Part shown: positions 6,348 to 14,892 of the stretch, one piece after another
Numbering within the stretch: the first letter of the stretch is position 1
Layout: each line of letters opens with the position of its first letter
NCBI GenBank assembly: GCA_022561635.1
Contig: JADFQV010000017.1
Span: 1-34,991 of the forward strand
Reading direction: 5' to 3'
DNA: 34,991 bases
From: Chloroflexota bacterium
GTDB lineage: Bacteria; Chloroflexota; Dehalococcoidia; SM23-28-2; RBG-16-64-32
The notes under the pieces: generated by a model
Database searches by the model: none
Told to the model about the DNA's origin: nothing
Seen by the model: the letters and a program-made list of their open reading frames with translations, nothing else
Translations under genes and position numbers: made by a program

Positions 6348-7601
6348 GTGGTCTTGACGAAGAACATCTACGAGATCGGCGAGATTCCGCCGCTCGGCGA
6401 AGTGCCGGACCAGATGTACGCGCAGGTGATCCGCCCGGAGCGCTTCGGCGAGCCAAAAGATGCGTTCAAGGTCGAGAAGGTGGAAACGCCGAAGGACCTG
6501 AAGCCGAACGAGGCGCTGATCCTGAGCATGGCCGCCGGCATCAACTTCAACAACGTCTGGGCGTCACGCGGTATCCCCGTCAACGTCATCAAGGCGCGCG
6601 AGAAAGAAGGCGACACGACGGGCTTCCACATCGGCGGCAGCGACTCTGCCGGCATCGTTTACGCCGTCGGGGACAACGTCACCAACATCAAGATCGGCGA
6701 CCGCGTGGTCGTCCACTGCGGCATGTGGGACGAAGACGACCCGTTCGTAAAGGCCGGCAACGACCCGATGTTCTCGAGCTCGTTCAGGATCTGGGGCTAC
6801 GAGTCGAACTGGGGCAGCTTCGCGCAGTTCACGAAGGTGCAGGCGCACCAGTGTCTGCCCAAGGCTGAGCACCTGACCTGGGAAGAGGCCGCGGCACCGA
6901 CGCTCGTGGGCGCCACCGCCTACCGCATGCTCATGGGTTGGCCGCCGAACACTGTGAAAGAGGGCGACGTCGTGCTCATCTGGGGCGGTTCAGGCGGCCT
7001 CGGCTCGATGGCGATCCAGATCGTCCGGGAGATGGGCGGCATCCCCATCGCCGTTGTGTCCAGCGAGGAAAAGTTCGAGTACTGCATGAACCTGGGCGCC
7101 AAGGGCTGCATCAACCGCAAGGACTTCGACCACTGGGGCATCATGCCGCACTGGACCGACGACGAGGCCTACGGTAAGTGGGCGAAGGGCGCGCGAGCGT
7201 TCGGCGCCAAGATCTGGGAGATCGTCGGCGAGCGCAAGAGCCCGGCGATCGTCTTCGACCACCCGGGCGAGGACACGGTGCCAACCTCGATCTTCATCTG
7301 CGACACCGGCGGCATGGTGGCGATCTGCGCCGGCACGAGCGGCTTCAACGCCGTCGTCGACCTGCGTTACCTGTGGATGCGCCAGAAGCGCTTTCAGGGT
7401 TCGCACTTCGCCAACGACGAGCAGGCGGGCGCGTTCAACCAGCTGGTGCTGGACAAGCGGATCAACCCCTGCCTCGGCCAGACGTATTCGTTCGAGGAGA
7501 TCGGGCACACGCACCAGATGATGTACGAAGGCCGGCAGCCGCTGGGCGTGATGGCGGCGCTCGTCAGCGCCCCGAAGGCCGGCCTCCTCGACCTGCCGTA
7601 G
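6348..7601 (+). CDS. ccr: Crotonyl-CoA carboxylase/reductase-type enoyl-CoA reductase
   Basis: A 417-residue MDR-superfamily protein with the long Ccr-type layout. The catalytic domain covers about residues 25-185, with the family stretches INFNNVW and [15 protein letters not shown]. The Rossmann domain has [12 protein letters not shown] at about 209-220, followed by [16 protein letters not shown] (341-356). Enzymes of this family reduce crotonyl-CoA with NADPH, with CO2 to ethylmalonyl-CoA or without it to butyryl-CoA. Of four CO2-pocket residues known from the Kitasatospora enzyme (Asn81, Phe170, Glu171, His365), Asn69, Glu152 and His353 appear kept while Phe is Tyr151. Carboxylation is therefore likely but not assured; an acrylyl-CoA reductase role is the main alternative. 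GAGGAGGAG before the GTG at 6348 supports that start. Confidence 0.88.
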   Translation: MVLTKNIYEIGEIPPLGEVPDQMYAQVIRPERFGEPKDAFKVEKVETPKDLKPNEALILSMAAGINFNNVWASRGIPVNVIKAREKEGDTTGFHIGGSDSAGIVYAVGDNVTNIKIGDRVVVHCGMWDEDDPFVKAGNDPMFSSSFRIWGYESNWGSFAQFTKVQAHQCLPKAEHLTWEEAAAPTLVGATAYRMLMGWPPNTVKEGDVVLIWGGSGGLGSMAIQIVREMGGIPIAVVSSEEKFEYCMNLGAKGCINRKDFDHWGIMPHWTDDEAYGKWAKGARAFGAKIWEIVGERKSPAIVFDHPGEDTVPTSIFICDTGGMVAICAGTSGFNAVVDLRYLWMRQKRFQGSHFANDEQAGAFNQLVLDKRINPCLGQTYSFEEIGHTHQMMYEGRQPLGVMAALVSAPKAGLLDLP

Positions 7602-7604
7602 CGC

Positions 7605-9116
7605 CTACGCCGGATCGAGACCAGACGAGCGAGCGAATTCGGCGCCGATCTCAGCACTCGCCTGGACGATCGCCTCTACGTCCTGAGGGCGCGTTCGGAA
7701 GTTCGTAATACAGGCCCGAAGCGCAGCCCGCCCATCCCGCAGCTGCGCGTTCGAGATCATCGCGATGCCGCGGTCCTCAAGCGCCTCTATCACATCGGAC
7801 TGGAGTTGCTCCAACTCCTCTCCGTGCAGGCCCTCCGGCTCAACTCGCCAGCAGACGATTGAAAGACCCCGCGGGGCAGCGAGGGTCAGGCCGGGCGTCG
7901 TTAGCACCAGCTCCTCCATCAAGGCGGCGAGGCGAATGTTGTAGTCGATCATGGCGGCGTAGCCGTCTCGGCCGATCGCCTGGAGCGACAACCAGACCTT
8001 CAGCGCTCGTTGCGGCCGGGTATTTTCAGGCGAGCGTTCGAGCAGATCGACCCGGGCGCCGCGGTCCGCCGTCTCGAGGTAAGAGGCATGGAAAGCGAAT
8101 GAGTGCTCCAATCGCCCGGGCTCGCGCACCAGCACGACACCGGCGTCGATGGCAGCGTAGAGCCATTTGTGCGGATCACAGGCCACCGAGTCAGCCTCGG
8201 CGAGGGCGCGCAGCTCCGGCGGGCAGCTCTCGGCCAGCGCAGCGAACGCGCCGTACGCCCCGTCAACGTGCAACCAGAGCTGTTCCCGCCGTGCCACCTC
8301 GACCAGCTCCGGAATCGGATCGATCGCTCCTGTGCCAACGGTTCCAGCGGTGCCGACGATCGCGATGGGCAGATCACCACGCGCCCGGTCCTCAGCGATC
8401 ATCTGTGTCAGGGAGTCGAGGCGCATCCGGTACCGTTCGTCGACGGGTACGTTGCGCACGGCTTCGCGCCCCATGCCGAGAATCTCGGCCGCCTGCTCGT
8501 GGCAGTAGTGCAACTCGCTGCTGGCGTAGATGCGGACCTGCGGCGCACTGCCTTCGGGGCCGCGCATGCCGAAGCGCCTGACGTCCCAGGGCACCTTCGC
8601 GTCGCGCATCACCGCGTGGGCCACCATGTTCGCCATCTGGCCGCCGCTGACGAAGATGCCCTCGGCGGTCTCCGGGAGGCCGAGCATGCCCGCGATCCAG
8701 CCCAACGTCTGTACTTCGATGGCGGTGGCACCAGGTGCGATTCGCCAAAGCGCCGTGTTCTGGTTCAGGGCCGCCTCAGCCAGACTCCCCAGCACCGAGA
8801 CCGGCGCCGGTGAGGCCGTGATGTAGGCCAGCCAGCGTGGATGGCCGTTGTAGGCGCTGGTGGGGATGAGTTCGCGCTCGATCCGGTCCACCAGCGCCTC
8901 GAAGGACACCGGCGAATCAGGCAGCGGGCCCTGGAATAGATCCAACGCGTCGTCTGGGCGCTCAGGTGAGGGCCGCCGGGACTCCCATTCAGTCGACGCC
9001 TTGACGACAACGTCGAGCAAGCGCGAGCCCGCCTCCCGCCAGGTCGCTGCGTCCCAATCAAAACCGCTCGGCGCCTGCTCCACGCTGCGGCGGAGCTCCG
9101 CCAGGCGATCGCTCAC
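7605..9116 (-). CDS. PLP-dependent group II amino acid decarboxylase
   Basis: The 503-residue protein belongs to the pyridoxal-phosphate group II decarboxylases (aromatic-L-amino-acid/tyrosine decarboxylase and glutamate decarboxylase relatives). The PLP lysine is K317 in DPHKWLY and the ring-nitrogen aspartate is D285 in LHVDGAYG. YITASPAPVSVLGSLAEAAL and SGGQMANMVA are typical of the aromatic-type branch. It removes the carboxylate of an amino acid to give the amine; which amino acid is not decidable here. The GTG start at 9116 overlaps the preceding PIG-L stop as GTGA, so the two are translationally coupled. It is the last gene of a three-gene minus-strand unit. It ends three bases from the convergent Ccr gene with no room for a separate terminator. 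Confidence 0.9.
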   Translation of the reverse strand: MSDRLAELRRSVEQAPSGFDWDAATWREAGSRLLDVVVKASTEWESRRPSPERPDDALDLFQGPLPDSPVSFEALVDRIERELIPTSAYNGHPRWLAYITASPAPVSVLGSLAEAALNQNTALWRIAPGATAIEVQTLGWIAGMLGLPETAEGIFVSGGQMANMVAHAVMRDAKVPWDVRRFGMRGPEGSAPQVRIYASSELHYCHEQAAEILGMGREAVRNVPVDERYRMRLDSLTQMIAEDRARGDLPIAIVGTAGTVGTGAIDPIPELVEVARREQLWLHVDGAYGAFAALAESCPPELRALAEADSVACDPHKWLYAAIDAGVVLVREPGRLEHSFAFHASYLETADRGARVDLLERSPENTRPQRALKVWLSLQAIGRDGYAAMIDYNIRLAALMEELVLTTPGLTLAAPRGLSIVCWRVEPEGLHGEELEQLQSDVIEALEDRGIAMISNAQLRDGRAALRACITNFRTRPQDVEAIVQASAEIGAEFARSSGLDPA

Positions 9117-9928
9117 TGCGACTGCCCCCCGCGAAGGCCGTCGAAGAGGTCGTCTTCTTTATCGCTGGTCGGCACGAGGCTAAAGACCCTGTGGAACGTG
9201 AGCCGCCCCCATAGCGTCTGGTGGTATTTGTCAGGCAGGTCAAGCAACTTCTGGTACCCGGGCAGCTGCGAACGATGGCACCTGATCGCCTCCCAGACGG
9301 TCTCCCAGTATGCCGAGGTGTCGACCCATGTCGAGACGGTCCAGTGGGGCCACGGAACCGCGCGGCGCTCGACTCCGTCTACCTGCATGACGAGCTCACC
9401 AAAGGCCAATTCGTACGCTTCCTGAACCTCCCGCGTCCAGGCAAAGTAGTAGAGCTTCGAGACTGCGTGCGGAGCGAGCCCGTCAGGTTCGCTGAAATCG
9501 GCATCGACGGCGGCGAAGGCTGCCGCCGTCGTGGCCCGGGTAGCAGCGATATGGTCTGGATGTCCGTAGACGCCGTTGTGGTCGAACGTCACGATGACAT
9601 CGGGCCGAATCCGCCGGATGTGCCCGACGAGCTGCCGGATGAGCACCGCCTGATTCGCCTTGTCCAGCTCGCCGTCACAGTAGCCGAGCAGGTTAACTTC
9701 GCGAATGCCCAGAACCTTAGCTGCTTCTCCCAACTCCTGCTCTCGGATCTTTCCGAGCTCCGTTGGGCCGGGGTTCTCTTCCGCCGGGCCGAACCAGCCC
9801 TGCTCACCACGCGTCGCGGTCACCAGGTAGGTTTCTACGCCTTCGGCGCCGTATCTGGCGATGATGCCGCCCAGGCCAAGCGACTCGTCGTCAGGGTGCG
9901 CCAGGATGCAGAGGAGCTTCAGGGTCAT
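9113..9928 (-). CDS. PIG-L family zinc deacetylase
   Basis: This is a 271-residue LmbE/PIG-L deacetylase of the type that removes N-acyl groups from sugar amines (MshB, Bca and GlcNAc-PI de-N-acetylases). The zinc motif is AHPDDE at residues 10-15 (His11 and Asp14), and the third ligand is the His in GHPDHIA. The start at 9928 (MTLKLLCILAHPDDE) is chosen because family members begin a few residues before this motif. An upstream in-frame start at 9988 would overlap the previous gene and add an unstructured stretch. It follows the ABM-domain gene by 14 bases and overlaps the decarboxylase start by four. The acceptor substrate is unknown, but operon membership points to a small-molecule pathway rather than cell-wall work. 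Confidence 0.88.
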   Translation of the reverse strand: MTLKLLCILAHPDDESLGLGGIIARYGAEGVETYLVTATRGEQGWFGPAEENPGPTELGKIREQELGEAAKVLGIREVNLLGYCDGELDKANQAVLIRQLVGHIRRIRPDVIVTFDHNGVYGHPDHIAATRATTAAAFAAVDADFSEPDGLAPHAVSKLYYFAWTREVQEAYELAFGELVMQVDGVERRAVPWPHWTVSTWVDTSAYWETVWEAIRCHRSQLPGYQKLLDLPDKYHQTLWGRLTFHRVFSLVPTSDKEDDLFDGLRGGQSQ

Positions 9929-9942
9929 CCGGCGGTCGCAGT

Positions 9943-10257
9943 TTAGACCTGGCCCATTCGCTGGAGCTCGCAAGTGCCATCGAACCACTCTGGTTCGGAA
10001 ACGAGATGCGACCGCAGCGTCTCATACCAGGCGTCTTGCGCGGGGTCGTTCGAGTTGGCATCACACGTAGCCTTGTCCGCGAACATCGCGTAGGCCATGA
10101 ACTCGTCAGGATCCTTGACGTTGGAGGAGAGGACAACGCGGATAAAACCACCAACATCCGGGCGACGATCGGTCAGCCAGAGATGGAAGTGGTTGATGAC
10201 CTCCTGGCGCTCGCCGGGCTTGGCCCGCATCTTGAAGTAGGTGAGGTGTGGCGCCAT
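9943..10257 (-). CDS. ABM-like (antibiotic biosynthesis monooxygenase fold) small protein
   Basis: The 104-residue protein (MAPHLTYFKMRAKPGERQ) has the dimeric alpha/beta ferredoxin-like look of ABM-domain proteins. It opens with a strand, then a helix with Arg/Glu, then FIRVVLSSNVKDPDEFMAYAMFADKATCDA, the usual 'conditions of daily deviation' layout. These proteins act as cofactor-less monooxygenases or as small-molecule binders; a specific reaction cannot be assigned. The start at 10257 has AAAGGGGAT upstream, better supported than the in-frame start at 10344. It is the first gene of the unit with the PIG-L deacetylase and the decarboxylase. Confidence 0.65.
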   Translation of the reverse strand: MAPHLTYFKMRAKPGERQEVINHFHLWLTDRRPDVGGFIRVVLSSNVKDPDEFMAYAMFADKATCDANSNDPAQDAWYETLRSHLVSEPEWFDGTCELQRMGQV

Positions 10258-10438
10258 TGCGATCCCCTTTCGCCGGTAGGTAGGTATGCGAATCAAGCGC
10301 ATCGGTGCTGCCCACTGGGCTGGGTTTGCATCGAAGCATAGCATGAGCTCTTCAGCCCAACGACGGCCGGTTCACAGGACCGTCTCCAGCCCACCGCACG
10401 TCAGAAATGGCCGGCGACCGCTCTCCTTAAAGGTCGCG

Positions 10439-11032
10439 TCAGCCCGTGTCGAGCTCGACGCCGCAGAGGCGCGTGTAGACGGGGCCTTCCCGGCGCAGTT
10501 CACTGCGCATGAGCACGACTTCGCGCACGGGGATCGGCGTATCCGGCACCTTCACGGCTTCGATCGCCTCCGCAAGCGGCCTCGCAACCTTCCTGGCGAG
10601 GTCCTGGGGCACGCGAGCGAGCGTCAGATGGACCGCAAACGGCCTCTCGTCGGCAGGGAAGCCCAACCGTGCGATTCTGGCATCCACGCGCTTCTGGAGC
10701 GCCTTGAGCGCGTCTACGTCCCCCCGAACGTCCACCCAGAGCACGCGCGGGTTCTGACGCCCGCCGAATTTTCCCAGCTCGCCCAGCGTCAGTTCGTGTG
10801 GCGCGACGCCTTCCGCGGCAGTACGCAAGGCTTCTTCGATCTGTGGCCGGCGTTCGGCCGGCGTTTCGCCGAGGAACTTCAGCGTGACGTGGATGTTCTC
10901 CGGCCGCACCCAGCGCAGGCGCTCGAGACCCATCCCTCGCAGCTCATCGGCCACGTCGGCGAGGCGCTGCCGCACGTTCGCCGGCAACTCAACGGCGACG
11001 AACAGCCGCAGGACGGCCGGCTCGTCGCTCAC
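10439..11032 (-). CDS. thpR: RNA 2',3'-cyclic phosphodiesterase (LigT-like 2H phosphoesterase)
   Basis: At 197 residues, this is the normal length for ThpR/LigT. Both 2H-superfamily catalytic motifs are present: HVTLKFLG (His48, Thr50) and HLTLAR (His135, Thr137). The family hydrolyses 2',3'-cyclic phosphate ends, and some members ligate tRNA halves in vitro; its cell role is unsettled. The N-terminus LRLFVAVELP is typical. It starts with GTG at 11032, overlapping the stop of the amidohydrolase gene as GTGA, so the two are co-translated. No functional tie between them is evident. Confidence 0.9.
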   Translation of the reverse strand: MSDEPAVLRLFVAVELPANVRQRLADVADELRGMGLERLRWVRPENIHVTLKFLGETPAERRPQIEEALRTAAEGVAPHELTLGELGKFGGRQNPRVLWVDVRGDVDALKALQKRVDARIARLGFPADERPFAVHLTLARVPQDLARKVARPLAEAIEAVKVPDTPIPVREVVLMRSELRREGPVYTRLCGVELDTG

Positions 11033-11859
11033 GAGGCCGACTCGGCTGAGACCGGACCGAGAAGCGCCTCAGCGTTGCCCTGAACGGCACGGCTCACGCG
11101 CTCATCGCTGGTGACCGCCGCCCGTAGTTCGTCGAGCGCTCGCGCCTGGCTGATCAGCGGGTAGTCGCTGCCGAAGAGCAGGCGATCTGCTGGCACGGCT
11201 GCCAGCGCGTCCTTGGCCTCCTTATCGCGGTAGAGGAACGGCTGGGCGGCGGTGTCGACGTAGACGGGTGAGGGACCGTCGCGGTAGACGTCACCGCCGA
11301 GATGGGCCCCAACGATCACCAGGTCCTTATGGCGGTGGGCGAACTCCCGAAACGCGGCGAGCGAACAGCCGCGCTTGCCCGGGTACTCGCGGCCGCCTTC
11401 TTCCGTGACGTGCACGAGGAGGATCAGGCCGTGCTCACGGGCCCCGGCGGCCAGGCGTTCGCCTTCGCCGCCGTTGAGGTCCCAGCCCTGGCTGTCCGGC
11501 CGCAGCTCGCCCAGGCCGCGGGCGCCTGCTGCCACGCAGCGCGCGATCTCGGATTCGGCGGCGGCGCTCGCCATGTTGACGGTCGTGAACGGAACGATGC
11601 GGCCCTTGCTCCTGGCCGCGGCCTCGAGCAAGTAGTCGTTGTGGCGGGAGACGTCATCGTCGTCGCGCCAGGCGAAGCCCAGGGCGACACAGACGTCAAC
11701 ACCGGCGGCGTCCATGCTGGCGAGAAGATCATCCGCGGTCGCGATCTTCGCCTTCGGATCAGAATACATCTCAGCGAACGCGGGATCGCGGCGGGCATAG
11801 TCGTCTCGCCGGTCGCGTACGTCGGGGCCAAAGATATGCGTGTGGAAGTCGATGATCAC
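11029..11859 (-). CDS. Metal-dependent amidohydrolase (Amidohydro_2 TIM barrel)
   Basis: The 276-residue protein opens MIIDFHTHIFGP, the strand-1 metal motif (His6, His8) of the amidohydrolase superfamily. GAHLGGD and LLFGSDYPLIS carry the later barrel-end histidine and the conserved aspartate. Length and motifs fit the Amidohydro_2 group, which includes decarboxylases such as ACMSD and gamma-resorcylate decarboxylase as well as lactonases and hydrolases. The substrate is not predictable. It is first in a two-gene unit with thpR, and no strong ribosome-binding site precedes the ATG. It is divergent from the transketolase genes, and the 118-base gap holds the transketolase promoter. Confidence 0.85.
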   Translation of the reverse strand: MIIDFHTHIFGPDVRDRRDDYARRDPAFAEMYSDPKAKIATADDLLASMDAAGVDVCVALGFAWRDDDDVSRHNDYLLEAAARSKGRIVPFTTVNMASAAAESEIARCVAAGARGLGELRPDSQGWDLNGGEGERLAAGAREHGLILLVHVTEEGGREYPGKRGCSLAAFREFAHRHKDLVIVGAHLGGDVYRDGPSPVYVDTAAQPFLYRDKEAKDALAAVPADRLLFGSDYPLISQARALDELRAAVTSDERVSRAVQGNAEALLGPVSAESAS

Positions 11860-11923
11860 GCGTTACTCGCCCCGGATGATAGCACGCACGAGGGCCGTGT
11901 CCGCTGGCGTAATCGAGGTAACG

Positions 11924-11951
11924 TTGCGAGTGACCGCGCGCCACGTATAAT
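11924..11951 (+). promoter_or_regulatory. Promoter of the transketolase operon
   Basis: TTGCGA (11924-11929), a 16-base spacer and a perfect TATAAT (11946-11951) lie just upstream of the first transketolase gene. AGGAGG at 11961-11966 then serves the GTG at 11978. If transcription begins about 7 bases after the -10, the leader is only ~20 bases long. Confidence 0.6.
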
Positions 11952-11977
11952 CGTGCCAGAAGGAGGGAGCAAGCAGC

Positions 11978-12892
11978 GTGGTACAGGCCCCAACGGCAAC
12001 CAACGAAGAGCTGCAGGAGATCGCCCGCAGCGTCCGCCGCAACATCGTGCGCATGACGCACGCGGCGAAGTCCGGGCATCCCGGCGGGTCTCTCTCCAGC
12101 GTCGAGATTCTGACGGCGCTCTACTTCCGCATCATGCGCCACGACCCGAAGAACCCGTCGTGGCCGGACCGTGACCGCTTCGTCCTGAGCAAGGGCCACG
12201 CGACGCCCTTGATGTACAGCGTGCTCGCCGAGGCCGGCTACATCGACCCGGACGACCTGCTTACGTTCCGCCAACTGGGCACGAAGCTCCAGGGGCACAC
12301 GATCATGGGCAAGCCGCCGGGCGTCGAAATGTCAGCGGGTGCGCTGGGCATGGGCCTGTCGTTTTCGCTGGGCGTGGCGCTGGCGGGGCGGCTGGACGGG
12401 CGTGACTACCACGTGTTCTGTCTGCTCTCCGACGGCGACAGCCAGGAGGGCCAGACGTGGGAAGCGGTGATGTCGGCCGGCCACTACAAAACGGCCAACC
12501 TGACGGCGATCATCGACCGCAACCACATCCAGAACGACGGCTACTCAGACTACCAACGCTACGACGACGACGAAGCCCAATCTCCTGACAGACCGGGCGG
12601 CTGGGTGATGGAAGACAACCACACGGCGAACATCATGAACCTAGAGCCGTTCGAGGATAGGTGGCGCGCCTTCGGCTGGGACACGAAGCACATCGAGGGC
12701 CACGATTTCGACGCGATCACCGCCGCCCTGCAGAACGCCCGAGAGGATGGCGATCAGCCGACGGCGATCATCTGCGAGACGACCAAGGGCAAGGGCGTAA
12801 GCTTCATGGAGAACAATCCGGACTTCCACGGCAAGGCGCCCAGCGACGAGCAGCTGGCACAAGCGCTGCAGGAGCTGGGGTTCAAGGAGTAA
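11978..12892 (+). CDS. Transketolase, N-terminal subunit
   Basis: The 304-residue protein is the thiamine-diphosphate-binding half of a split transketolase. Family marks are HAAKSGHPGGSLSS (phosphate/ThDP contact His), LSKGHATPLMYSVLAEAG, and the ThDP-Mg motif GDSQEGQTWEA ending at DRNHIQNDG. It works as a heterodimer with the next gene, moving two-carbon ketol groups in the non-oxidative pentose phosphate pathway. Split transketolases are common in archaea, Firmicutes and Chloroflexi. The GTG start is preceded by AGGAGG and a good promoter. A short insertion after the ThDP motif (about residues 190-200, acidic YDDDEAQ) is the only unusual part seen. Confidence 0.93.
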   Translation: MVQAPTATNEELQEIARSVRRNIVRMTHAAKSGHPGGSLSSVEILTALYFRIMRHDPKNPSWPDRDRFVLSKGHATPLMYSVLAEAGYIDPDDLLTFRQLGTKLQGHTIMGKPPGVEMSAGALGMGLSFSLGVALAGRLDGRDYHVFCLLSDGDSQEGQTWEAVMSAGHYKTANLTAIIDRNHIQNDGYSDYQRYDDDEAQSPDRPGGWVMEDNHTANIMNLEPFEDRWRAFGWDTKHIEGHDFDAITAALQNAREDGDQPTAIICETTKGKGVSFMENNPDFHGKAPSDEQLAQALQELGFKE

Positions 12893-12895
12893 CCG

Positions 12896-13846
12896 ATGGT
12901 CCAGACAGCAGCCGACAAGGCGACGCGCGAGGTCCTGGGGCCGACGCTGGCGAGGCTGGCGCGTGAGGGCCTCGACATCGTCTGCGTCGACGCTGACCTC
13001 GGCTACTCCACGTCGGCAGTGAAGTTCGGGCACGAGTTCCCTGATCGCTTCTTCCCGGTCGGCGTTGCCGAACAGAACATGATCGGCGTCGCGGCTGGCC
13101 TGGCCTCCTGCGGCAAGGTGGCGTTCTGCTCCAGCTTCGCCGTCTTCGCGCCCGGCCACTGCTTCGACCAGCTGAGGATGGCCGTCGCCCAGCCGCGAAC
13201 CAACGTCAAGCTGTTCGCCAGCCACGCCGGCGTCGTCACCGGCGAGGACGGCGCGTCCGCCGAAGCCCTCGAAGACCTGACGTTGATGCTCTCGATGCCG
13301 ACGTTTACCGTCCTCTTCCCGGCCGACGCCGTCGAATGCGAGCAGATGATCGAGGTCGCCGCGCGCACGGATGGCCCGTTCTACATCCGCTCAATGCGCC
13401 CGAAGATACCGATCCTCTTCGACGACTCGTACCGCTTCGAGCTCGGCAAGTGGCCGCTGATGCGAGACGGCAAGGACGTGACGCTGATCGCCTGTGGCGA
13501 GCTCGTGAAGGCCGCTCTCGACGCCGCAGAGACCCTGGCCGGCCAGGGCGTCGACGCGCGGGTGCTGAACGCCTCGTCGCTGCGACCGTTCGACCTCGAG
13601 GCGCTACTGGCAGCGGCGCGCGAGACCGGCGCGATTGTCACCGCGGAAGACCACTTCATACAGGGCGGCCTCGGCGGCCTCGTCTCCCAGGCGCTGGCCG
13701 CAGAGCAGCCAACGCCGGTCGAATTCGTCGGCATGGAAGGATACGGCACAAGCGGCACGTGGAAGCAGTTGCTACAACACTTTGACCTGACGCCGGAAGC
13801 GATAGCCCGGGCCGCCGGCAATGTCATCTCTCGGAAGTCCCGATAG
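12896..13846 (+). CDS. Transketolase, C-terminal subunit
   Basis: The 316-residue partner carries the pyrimidine-binding domain, with the catalytic Glu in GVAEQNMIGVAAGLA, and the C-terminal domain (EDHFIQGGLGGLVSQAL). Together with the preceding gene it makes one active transketolase, each active site lying at the subunit interface. The gap is three bases and AAGGAG overlaps the end of the upstream gene, so the pair is co-translated in equal amounts. The last 26 bases overlap the CDF transporter start at 13821. Confidence 0.93.
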   Translation: MVQTAADKATREVLGPTLARLAREGLDIVCVDADLGYSTSAVKFGHEFPDRFFPVGVAEQNMIGVAAGLASCGKVAFCSSFAVFAPGHCFDQLRMAVAQPRTNVKLFASHAGVVTGEDGASAEALEDLTLMLSMPTFTVLFPADAVECEQMIEVAARTDGPFYIRSMRPKIPILFDDSYRFELGKWPLMRDGKDVTLIACGELVKAALDAAETLAGQGVDARVLNASSLRPFDLEALLAAARETGAIVTAEDHFIQGGLGGLVSQALAAEQPTPVEFVGMEGYGTSGTWKQLLQHFDLTPEAIARAAGNVISRKSR

Positions 13847-14768
13847 CCGCGGCGGCCACACACACGCCGAGGCCCACTCAGCCGTTGCCCTGGCCTCGCG
13901 GCGCATCGCCGCCGTTTCGCTTTTAGTCACAATCTGCCTGCTGGCACTCAAGCTGGCCGTCGGCATTATCAGCGACAGCATCGCGGTGCTCTCCGACGCG
14001 GTGGACAGCGCGACCGATCTGGTCGGCGGCGCAGCAGCGCTGATCAGCCTGCGCATCGCCGCCCGGCCGGCAGACGAGGACCACCCGTATGGACACGGCA
14101 AAGTCGAGGCCGTATCGGCGTCGGTCGCGGCGACAGTCGTTGGCCTCGGCGGCGGCCTGATCACCTTCCAGGCAGTGCGAAGGCTGATCGAGGGCTCGCC
14201 GGACATCGACGTTGGCATCGGGCTGGTGGCGATGGCGATCGCCGCCGTGGCGAACCTCGTGATGGCCGTGCTGATGCGGCGGGAGGCCCGGCGGTCCGGG
14301 TCGATGGCGCTGTCGGCGGAATCGACACACCTGCAGACGAACGTGGTTCAGGCCAGCGCAATCATCCTGGGCCTGACGCTGGTCGGGGTTACGGGCCAGA
14401 ACGTGTTCGACCCGCTAACGGCGCTGCTGCTGGCCGCTTACATGGGGTGGACAGCGATCGGGCTCGCGCGGACGGCGCTGGAGGACATCATGGACCAGTC
14501 GCTGCCCGCCGCCGACCTTATGGCGATCGAGGAAGTGCTCAGGGCGCACAAGGACGAGGTGCTGGGCTACCACCGCCTGCGCACGCGGCGCTCCGGCGCG
14601 ACCCGCCACATCGACATGCATCTGATCTTTGAGGCCGACCGCACCGTCGTCGACGTACACGACGCTTCCGACCATATCGAGTCTGACATCCAGGCGCGGC
14701 TGCCCGGCGCTGAGGTTGTGATACACCCGGAGCCCGATGAGGGGCAGGAGCGCACCCCGCTTACGTGA
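13821..14768 (+). CDS. Cation diffusion facilitator (metal efflux) transporter
   Basis: A 315-residue CDF protein: a His-bearing N-terminus (GGHTHAEAHS), about six membrane segments, and a cytosolic C-terminal ferredoxin-like domain (residues ~230-310). The TM2 metal motif is D62-xxx-D66 (SDAVDSATDL), followed by the loop HPYGHGK. The TM5 motif is H170-LQT-N174, where most family members have HxxxD, so one of four transport-site ligands is changed. CDF proteins export Zn, Mn, Fe or Co in exchange for protons; which metal is not clear, and the DxxxD/HxxxN combination may point away from Zn. The start overlaps the transketolase end by 26 bases, so it probably shares that transcript. Confidence 0.88.
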   Translation: MSSLGSPDSRGGHTHAEAHSAVALASRRIAAVSLLVTICLLALKLAVGIISDSIAVLSDAVDSATDLVGGAAALISLRIAARPADEDHPYGHGKVEAVSASVAATVVGLGGGLITFQAVRRLIEGSPDIDVGIGLVAMAIAAVANLVMAVLMRREARRSGSMALSAESTHLQTNVVQASAIILGLTLVGVTGQNVFDPLTALLLAAYMGWTAIGLARTALEDIMDQSLPAADLMAIEEVLRAHKDEVLGYHRLRTRRSGATRHIDMHLIFEADRTVVDVHDASDHIESDIQARLPGAEVVIHPEPDEGQERTPLT

Positions 14769-14771
14769 ATC

Positions 14772-14791
14772 TTCGGGCAATATTGTCCGAA
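14772..14791. repeat. 20-bp near-perfect palindrome after the CDF gene
   Basis: TTCGGgCAAT (14772-14781) faces ATTGtCCGAA (14782-14791), with one mismatched pair. It lies 3 bases after the transporter stop. There is no T-tract, so it may be a transcript-end hairpin for the transketolase/CDF unit or an operator in the leader region of the c-di-GMP genes. Confidence 0.5.
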
Positions 14792-14892
14792 AGCGGCGTT
14801 CCGAGCACTAACACGCCCCGATCACACGTAACTGCCAAGCGGAGGGGCCGTCTTAGGTACTGTGGGACGCGAATAGCGCCGTACACGACTAC

